From the IMG/VR virus record IMGVR_UViG_3300029448_000107, positions 1 to 40,801 of that record: a stretch of 40,801 nt of DNA; one strand, written 5' to 3'. A program made the translations under genes and the position numbers. Below are positions 35,789 to 40,801 of the stretch, piece by piece; the stretch's first letter is position 1, and the number at the start of each line of letters is the position of its first letter. This DNA comes from a virus. The notes beneath the pieces are model-generated. The model saw only the letters and a list, made by a program, of their open reading frames with translations, did not search any database and was not told the DNA's origin.

Positions 35789-37072
35789 ATGGCACAAACT
35801 ATTCAAATCAAAAGAAGTACAAGCAATGCGGCTCCAAGTTCATCTTTAGCGACTGGAGAATTAGCATATAGTTTTCTAGGAACTTCACATAAGTTATATA
35901 TAGGCGATGGTACAGATAACCATGCAATAGGTGGTAAGTCATTTACAGATAAAGTAAATGCCGCTACTGCTTCTAATACTGCCAGCGTTATTGTTATGCG
36001 AGATGCTAATAAAAACATCAATGCTGATAAATTCCAAACGCCTAGTGGCAACTCAGATGATTGGAATACAGCCGCAGGGTACGGTAATCACGCTACGCAA
36101 GGTTACTTAACCTCGCACCAAGATATTTCAGGAAAAGTAGATGCCGCTGGAGATTCGATTACAGGAGATTTATCTTTTGGAGACAATGTAAAAGCATCTT
36201 TTGGTGCATCTGGAGATTTAAAAATATTTCACGATGGAACATCAAATCCAAATGCTTCGATGATTGAAGAAAGTGGCGCTGGTAATTTAATAATAAAAGG
36301 CTCCAATATTGAAATGCAAAGTAGCACTGGCGATCTGTATGGTCAGTTTGTTCAGGGTGGAGTAACTCAGCTTTATACAAATAACATTGTATCTTTAATC
36401 ACTACTGCTGATGGAATTACAGTTAAGGACAGTGCTGGTGCTGTAGGTACAGTCAACGGTAAAATTTCTACTTTATCTAATCATACGACTAATGATCTTT
36501 CTGAAGGAACTGGAGCCAGTGCAAACCTTTACTATACAAATGCCCGTGTAGATACTCGTGTTGACACAATTTTAAATCACAGCAATCACGTTAATATAAG
36601 TGCGGCTAATGGAAGTAATGGAGAAGTAATACTTACTGCCGCATCTCAGTATGGTGATTCAAATGTCACAAACTTACTTGCCAACGCGGCAACCGTAAAC
36701 TTTACTCATTTTACCTTTCAGGGTAGCACCCTTAAATCTGGCGGTACGATGACTCTAGATCCAGCCGCACACGTAGGCGATTCAGGTGCGGTTGGTACTG
36801 TAGTTATTGAAGGAGATCTACAGGTCAAAGGAACTACCACCACTATAGATTCCAACACGGTCGCAATAGGTGACAGCGAAATTTATCTTAATTCTGATTT
36901 AGCCAATAATACGGCTCCTTCTCAAGACGCTGGTTTTAGAGTAAACAGAGGTAACGCCAATGCAGTTTATTTAAATTGGGACGAAAGTGCTGATAATTGG
37001 ATGTTGAATGATGGTAGCACTAGCTCAGTAATTACTCACAGTAATAGCACTATAGATGGCGGCACTTTCTAA
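35789..37072 (+). CDS. Tail fibre protein 1
   Basis: 427 residues. The N terminus (AQTIQIKRSTSNAAPSSSLATGELAYSFLGTSHKLYIGDG) is the phage tail-attachment motif also present, in related form, in the next gene. A shaft with SGNSDDWNTAAGYGNHATQGYLTSHQDISG, then GDNVKASFGASGDLKIFHDGT and LSEGTGASANLYYTNARVDTRVDTIL follows; these are common fibre-shaft repeats. The end (DNWMLNDGSTSSVITHSNSTIDGGTF) lacks a chaperone. It probably forms a trimeric fibre or the proximal part of a branched fibre with the following protein. AATGAGGAT lies upstream. Confidence 0.82.
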   Translation: MAQTIQIKRSTSNAAPSSSLATGELAYSFLGTSHKLYIGDGTDNHAIGGKSFTDKVNAATASNTASVIVMRDANKNINADKFQTPSGNSDDWNTAAGYGNHATQGYLTSHQDISGKVDAAGDSITGDLSFGDNVKASFGASGDLKIFHDGTSNPNASMIEESGAGNLIIKGSNIEMQSSTGDLYGQFVQGGVTQLYTNNIVSLITTADGITVKDSAGAVGTVNGKISTLSNHTTNDLSEGTGASANLYYTNARVDTRVDTILNHSNHVNISAANGSNGEVILTAASQYGDSNVTNLLANAATVNFTHFTFQGSTLKSGGTMTLDPAAHVGDSGAVGTVVIEGDLQVKGTTTTIDSNTVAIGDSEIYLNSDLANNTAPSQDAGFRVNRGNANAVYLNWDESADNWMLNDGSTSSVITHSNSTIDGGTF

Positions 37073-37085
37073 TAAGGAGTAGTAA

Positions 37086-40000
37086 ATGACTCAAACAATT
37101 TTATTAAAAAGGAGCGGTAGCTCTAGCGATACCCCTTCCTCTTTGAGTTATGGTGAGCTTGCTCTAAATTATGCAGATGGTAAATTATTTTATAAAAATT
37201 CATCTGGAAACATAGTTGAATTTACAACTACTAGCGGCTCCTTCCTACCCTTATCAGGCGGCGTTCTCACAGGCAACCTATCTCTTGGCGATAACGTCAA
37301 GGCTCAGTTTGGTGCGGGTAATGATTTACAGATTTATCATACTGGCACAGAGTCAATTATAGCTGATACAGGTACAGGTCATTTATTTGTAAGAGGTCAA
37401 AATTTACTGCTACAAAACGCTGATGGTTCAAAGGCATACTTCTCAGGAATAGGTGATGTAGCAAGTCTTTATTATGGGACTTCAGAAAAACTAGCCACCA
37501 CCTCCACAGGCATAGACGTAACAGGCTCAGTTGTAGCCGATGGGCTTACTGTAGAAACAGCAACTGGAACTGCTACGCCAACACCTAGCCAAATAACTAT
37601 AGCAACTTCATCAGCAGGTGGAAATTGGTCTGAAACTGACCCGTGGGGACGGTTAGCTTTTTACAGCGCGGACACTTCCGCTGGTGGTGCAAAAGAAGAA
37701 GCAACATTAGACGTAGTTGCGGCTCAAGCGGTTGGTGGTGTTTCTGACTTTTTTGTAAAGACGTATAACTCCGGCTTAAAGAATAGAATAAAAGTAGGGT
37801 ATCAAGGCGATGTGTCATTCTACGATAGTTCGGGGTCAAATCAAAAGCTGTTCTGGGATAGTTCTACCTCTCAATTGTTTCTTGGCGCTACATCTGCTTC
37901 CGCTTTAAATAGCTTTGGTGATGATTTAGTTATTTCTAATACTGCCTCTGGAACTGGCGCAGGAATAAGTATTATAGCTAACGCTACTAATGGGTATTCT
38001 AATTTGTACTTTGGAGACACCGCTGATGGCGATGTTGGTAGAGTGCAATATAACCATGCTGACAATTCGCTTACGTTTAGAACAAACACGCAAAATGCTT
38101 TAGTTATTGACTCCTCTCAAAACGCCACATTCTCAGGTAGCGTGAGTGCGACAGAAGTTAAAGTCGGTAATTTAGTGAACAACGGAACAATTTCAGCAAA
38201 TGCGGTCAGCGGTAAACAAGCCCTCACTGCAAAAGTTAATAATAACGGAAACAGTATTTTCCAAGGCTTTAACGCTAGTGATGCTCTGATAACTCAAATT
38301 ACTGGGGCAGGTGTTTTAACTCATAATGGTAATGCGATAATTTCAGGTAGCGTGACAAGCTCAGGGCTTGAAGTAAATGGTTCAAGATTTTTTGATAGTG
38401 ATTACAATATTACTTACTACAGAAAAGCAAATCACACTGCGCTCGGATATCAACTGTTTAGAGATAATGGCATAAATTACTATGAGTGGAATAGTGGTGG
38501 AACGCATTCTCACGATTTACAGTTTTTATCAAACAACTCGCCTGTTATGCAGTTATCAACAAGTTATAACGTGAATATTCCGAATGGTGGATTGGCTATA
38601 GCTAAAACGTCCGCACCAAATGCTCTACTTGACATAGATACTGGAAGTGTAAGTGCCTCCCCCTCTGCTAGATTTAGAAGAAATCATGGAGCGCAAGCGT
38701 TTCAACAATTAAGTGGACTTTCTTTTTATTGGAATACTAGCGGTGGACTTCAAGATAACACTATTGTTTATGGAGCATCCACACACTCAAGTTTAAAGTT
38801 TACACACGCAACTGGTTCAGCGTTTCACGATAGATTAACTATCAACTCATTAGGGTCGGTGGGTATTGGTTGCTCACCAGTTACTCTTAAATCTTCAACA
38901 ACCTTACAAGTCTCAGGTAATGCAAAATTAGGTGATGACAACGGACGAGGCTTATTGTCTTTAGGTGATATTAACTCTACTGGTGCTAACGTAGGAATTT
39001 GGCGTGGTGCGGCAGGAGCATACGCAGGTGTAGGTAACTACTTAAATCTTGGTGGTTATGACGGTATTACTTTTACAACTGGCGCATCTGAAATTGCGTC
39101 TCAAACAGAGAGACTCCGCATCAACGCTGACGGCTCATCAGTCTTCTCAGGCGATATCACACTGTTAGGTGATAAAGATATACATCTAACAGCAACAAAT
39201 CCTAACTCTGGATCAGCTTTTCAATATGGCGAAATTACGTTTGGCGACAGTACCTCTGGTCAATTTGCTAACCACGCTAAGATTATTTCTAAAGGTAATT
39301 ATGCAAATAATTCAACCCTAGAATTTCATACATCAACCAACAATTCATCACCATTAAATATGAAATTAGATCAAAGCGGCAATTTGAATTTGATCAATGG
39401 CTCACTTATGGTCGGAAGTACCACTGCGGCTAGTGCAAAAGTCCATATTGACGGAGCAACATCATCGGGATTGTTAAAATTAGATGTAAATGCAGGAGTT
39501 ACAGGAAATATTTTATTTAGGAAAGACGACTCAAGAAACACTTCATTAGTTGAGTGGACTATTCAACATAAAAATGATAATCAAGATTTTATTATTTATG
39601 GGTATGACGGGACAACTTTTAAAAATTTAATAGAATATGATTGGTCAGCAAGCACTACAAAGCTTGGATCAGGCAATGCAACTATTCCAAACGGTGGGCT
39701 AACTGTTAATGGGACTATTTCTAGTGGTGATATATCAATTGTTGGTCAATCTTCTGGAGTTGAAGGTGGTCAAATTAATTTACTTGGTGTCGGTTCTATT
39801 GAAGATATACGCGTTGATAATTATGACGGTATTTTTAGAATATTTGATGCGTCAAATCCGCAAGTAAGATTGTCTTTAGATACATCTGGTAATGGTACTT
39901 TTAGTGGTCAATTAGAGGCAAAATCATTAAACCTTGCTCATGGTTATCAATCTGATCCCATAGAAGGCAATCGTTTTACGTGGATGTATACGAGCGCGGT

Positions 40001-40801
40001 AGCTACTGATAATAATTGGAAAAAGGTTGCTGATGTAACTGTAAGTACAGGCTCTTACAAAGCATTGTTGATGAATGTTGAAGCTCGTTCAATTAATACA
40101 AATTTCGGACACGTTACTAGCACTGAAATTTCACAATATGAAATTACTTTTTACCGTAGCGCATTAACACAAGATGGTGAAGATAGCGCAAGTGTTGAAG
40201 GGTACGATACTACTAACCATCAATTAAGGGTTGTAAAAACTGCGACAGGTGTTTATGAATTACAAGCTCTACAACTAGATAATTACAAAGATTTAATTTT
40301 AAATATACAAGTTGAGAGTACAAATAACGGTGCTGTAACATTTACAGATTCTATCGTTAATGGAACAACCACAGGTACTTTTTACACAGCTGCCCAATCC
40401 TCAGTAGGTAATAAACATTTATTTAACAGAGTAAAAACAAGTGAGCTAACGGTTGCGGGTAGCGTGAATGCCACAGAAGTTAGAGTTGGCAATTTAGTAA
40501 ACAACGGAACAATTTCAGCAAATGCGGTTAGCGGTAAACAGGCACTTACTGCAAAAGTTAATAATAACGGAAACAGTATTTTCCAAGGCTTTAACGCTAG
40601 TGATGCTCTGATAACTCAAATTACTGGGGCAGGTGTTTTAACTCATAATGGTACAATTACAACTACTGGTAGTTTGTTTGTTGATGCGCCTTCTGGTAAT
40701 CCGGATATTACTCTTAAAACAGCAGGTGCAGGTAATAACCCTTTAATAAGAATACAAGCCGCTACTAATTATTGGGATATTCAAACCATCTTCTCAAATA
40801 C
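37086..40801 (+). CDS. Tail fibre protein 2 (partial; continues at the window start)
   Basis: The frame is open from the ATG at 37086 (AAGGAGTAGTAA upstream) to the window end, 1238 codons. The N terminus (TQTILLKRSGSSSDTPSSLSYGELALNYADGKLFYKN) is a paralogue of the previous fibre. The body is a long series of beta-rich shaft repeats, with GDNVKAQFGAGNDLQIYHTGT near residue 65 also shared with fibre 1. A 196-base segment occurs twice in frame (38136 and 40458). If the single terminal C is shared with base 1, the frame runs on into the S74 chaperone ending at 1214, making 1642 residues. This would be the main receptor-binding fibre. Confidence 0.85.
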   Translation, partial: MTQTILLKRSGSSSDTPSSLSYGELALNYADGKLFYKNSSGNIVEFTTTSGSFLPLSGGVLTGNLSLGDNVKAQFGAGNDLQIYHTGTESIIADTGTGHLFVRGQNLLLQNADGSKAYFSGIGDVASLYYGTSEKLATTSTGIDVTGSVVADGLTVETATGTATPTPSQITIATSSAGGNWSETDPWGRLAFYSADTSAGGAKEEATLDVVAAQAVGGVSDFFVKTYNSGLKNRIKVGYQGDVSFYDSSGSNQKLFWDSSTSQLFLGATSASALNSFGDDLVISNTASGTGAGISIIANATNGYSNLYFGDTADGDVGRVQYNHADNSLTFRTNTQNALVIDSSQNATFSGSVSATEVKVGNLVNNGTISANAVSGKQALTAKVNNNGNSIFQGFNASDALITQITGAGVLTHNGNAIISGSVTSSGLEVNGSRFFDSDYNITYYRKANHTALGYQLFRDNGINYYEWNSGGTHSHDLQFLSNNSPVMQLSTSYNVNIPNGGLAIAKTSAPNALLDIDTGSVSASPSARFRRNHGAQAFQQLSGLSFYWNTSGGLQDNTIVYGASTHSSLKFTHATGSAFHDRLTINSLGSVGIGCSPVTLKSSTTLQVSGNAKLGDDNGRGLLSLGDINSTGANVGIWRGAAGAYAGVGNYLNLGGYDGITFTTGASEIASQTERLRINADGSSVFSGDITLLGDKDIHLTATNPNSGSAFQYGEITFGDSTSGQFANHAKIISKGNYANNSTLEFHTSTNNSSPLNMKLDQSGNLNLINGSLMVGSTTAASAKVHIDGATSSGLLKLDVNAGVTGNILFRKDDSRNTSLVEWTIQHKNDNQDFIIYGYDGTTFKNLIEYDWSASTTKLGSGNATIPNGGLTVNGTISSGDISIVGQSSGVEGGQINLLGVGSIEDIRVDNYDGIFRIFDASNPQVRLSLDTSGNGTFSGQLEAKSLNLAHGYQSDPIEGNRFTWMYTSAVATDNNWKKVADVTVSTGSYKALLMNVEARSINTNFGHVTSTEISQYEITFYRSALTQDGEDSASVEGYDTTNHQLRVVKTATGVYELQALQLDNYKDLILNIQVESTNNGAVTFTDSIVNGTTTGTFYTAAQSSVGNKHLFNRVKTSELTVAGSVNATEVRVGNLVNNGTISANAVSGKQALTAKVNNNGNSIFQGFNASDALITQITGAGVLTHNGTITTTGSLFVDAPSGNPDITLKTAGAGNNPLIRIQAATNYWDIQTIFSN
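38136..38331 (+). repeat. Direct repeat in tail fibre, copy 1
   Basis: Matches 40458-40653 without gaps at an offset of 2322 bases (774 codons). The last 106 bases (38226-38331) are identical; the first 90 show scattered, mostly silent changes. Confidence 0.9.
40458..40653 (+). repeat. Direct repeat in tail fibre, copy 2
   Basis: Second copy of 38136-38331, in the same reading frame. The encoded segment includes NNGTISANAVSGKQALTAKV and GNSIFQGFNASDALITQITG. Confidence 0.9.

Overview
The window looks like an essentially complete genome of an AT-rich, temperate, short-tailed (podovirus-type) phage of a marine bacterium. A T7-type replication module (single-subunit RNA polymerase, gp2.5-like SSB, endonuclease I, primase-helicase, PolA-family DNA polymerase, gp6-like exonuclease) sits beside a tyrosine integrase and a half tRNA-Leu that looks like the attachment site. 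This combination resembles integrase-carrying pelagiphages, so a low-GC alphaproteobacterium such as SAR11 is a reasonable host guess. That guess rests on gene content and base composition only. The two ends of the window fall in the same tail-fibre gene and join in frame if one terminal C is shared, so the molecule is probably a 40.8 kb circle opened arbitrarily.

Layout. 2-1545: the 3' end of the long tail-fibre gene, ending in a self-cleaving S74 chaperone, then a small unknown gene. 1552-3133: lysis cassette (coiled-coil/TM proteins, M15 zinc endopeptidase, 3-TM holin-like protein). 3131-4250: phage promoter, attP and integrase, closed by a terminator. 4256-6991: second copy of the promoter, RNA polymerase, terminator. 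7001-13253: third promoter copy and the replication genes. 13254-13453: convergent junction with a large hairpin. 13454-16733: leftward cluster of about twelve small, mostly unrecognised genes with two HTH-like proteins and internal terminators; it is the best candidate for host takeover or lysis-lysogeny control. 16734-17316: non-coding control region with the leftward promoter, palindromes, a fourth phage promoter and a structured leader. 17317-40801: rightward virion genes (small lipoprotein, fibre or collar protein, nozzle-like protein, ejection proteins, terminase, portal, SET-domain protein, scaffold, SU10-type capsid, adaptor, tail fibres).

How it works together (inference). The phage polymerase probably reads the GTCCACCCA element found just upstream of int, of its own gene, of the replication operon and of the late operon. 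Terminators insulate int and the polymerase gene. The head genes are not in T7 order (terminase, portal, scaffold, capsid, adaptor, fibres) and look SU10/P22-like, so the genome is a mosaic of a T7-type replication module and a different morphogenesis module. No CI-type repressor is recognisable.

Most interesting: the four-copy promoter with matching changes in the polymerase specificity loop; an attP with arm repeats symmetric about a 5' half tRNA-Leu; a SET domain fused in frame to a downstream small gene that keeps its own ribosome site; a probable translation-coupled terminator ahead of a small HTH regulator; an HExxH domain in a giant ejection protein; and a 196-bp in-frame direct repeat inside the tail fibre.
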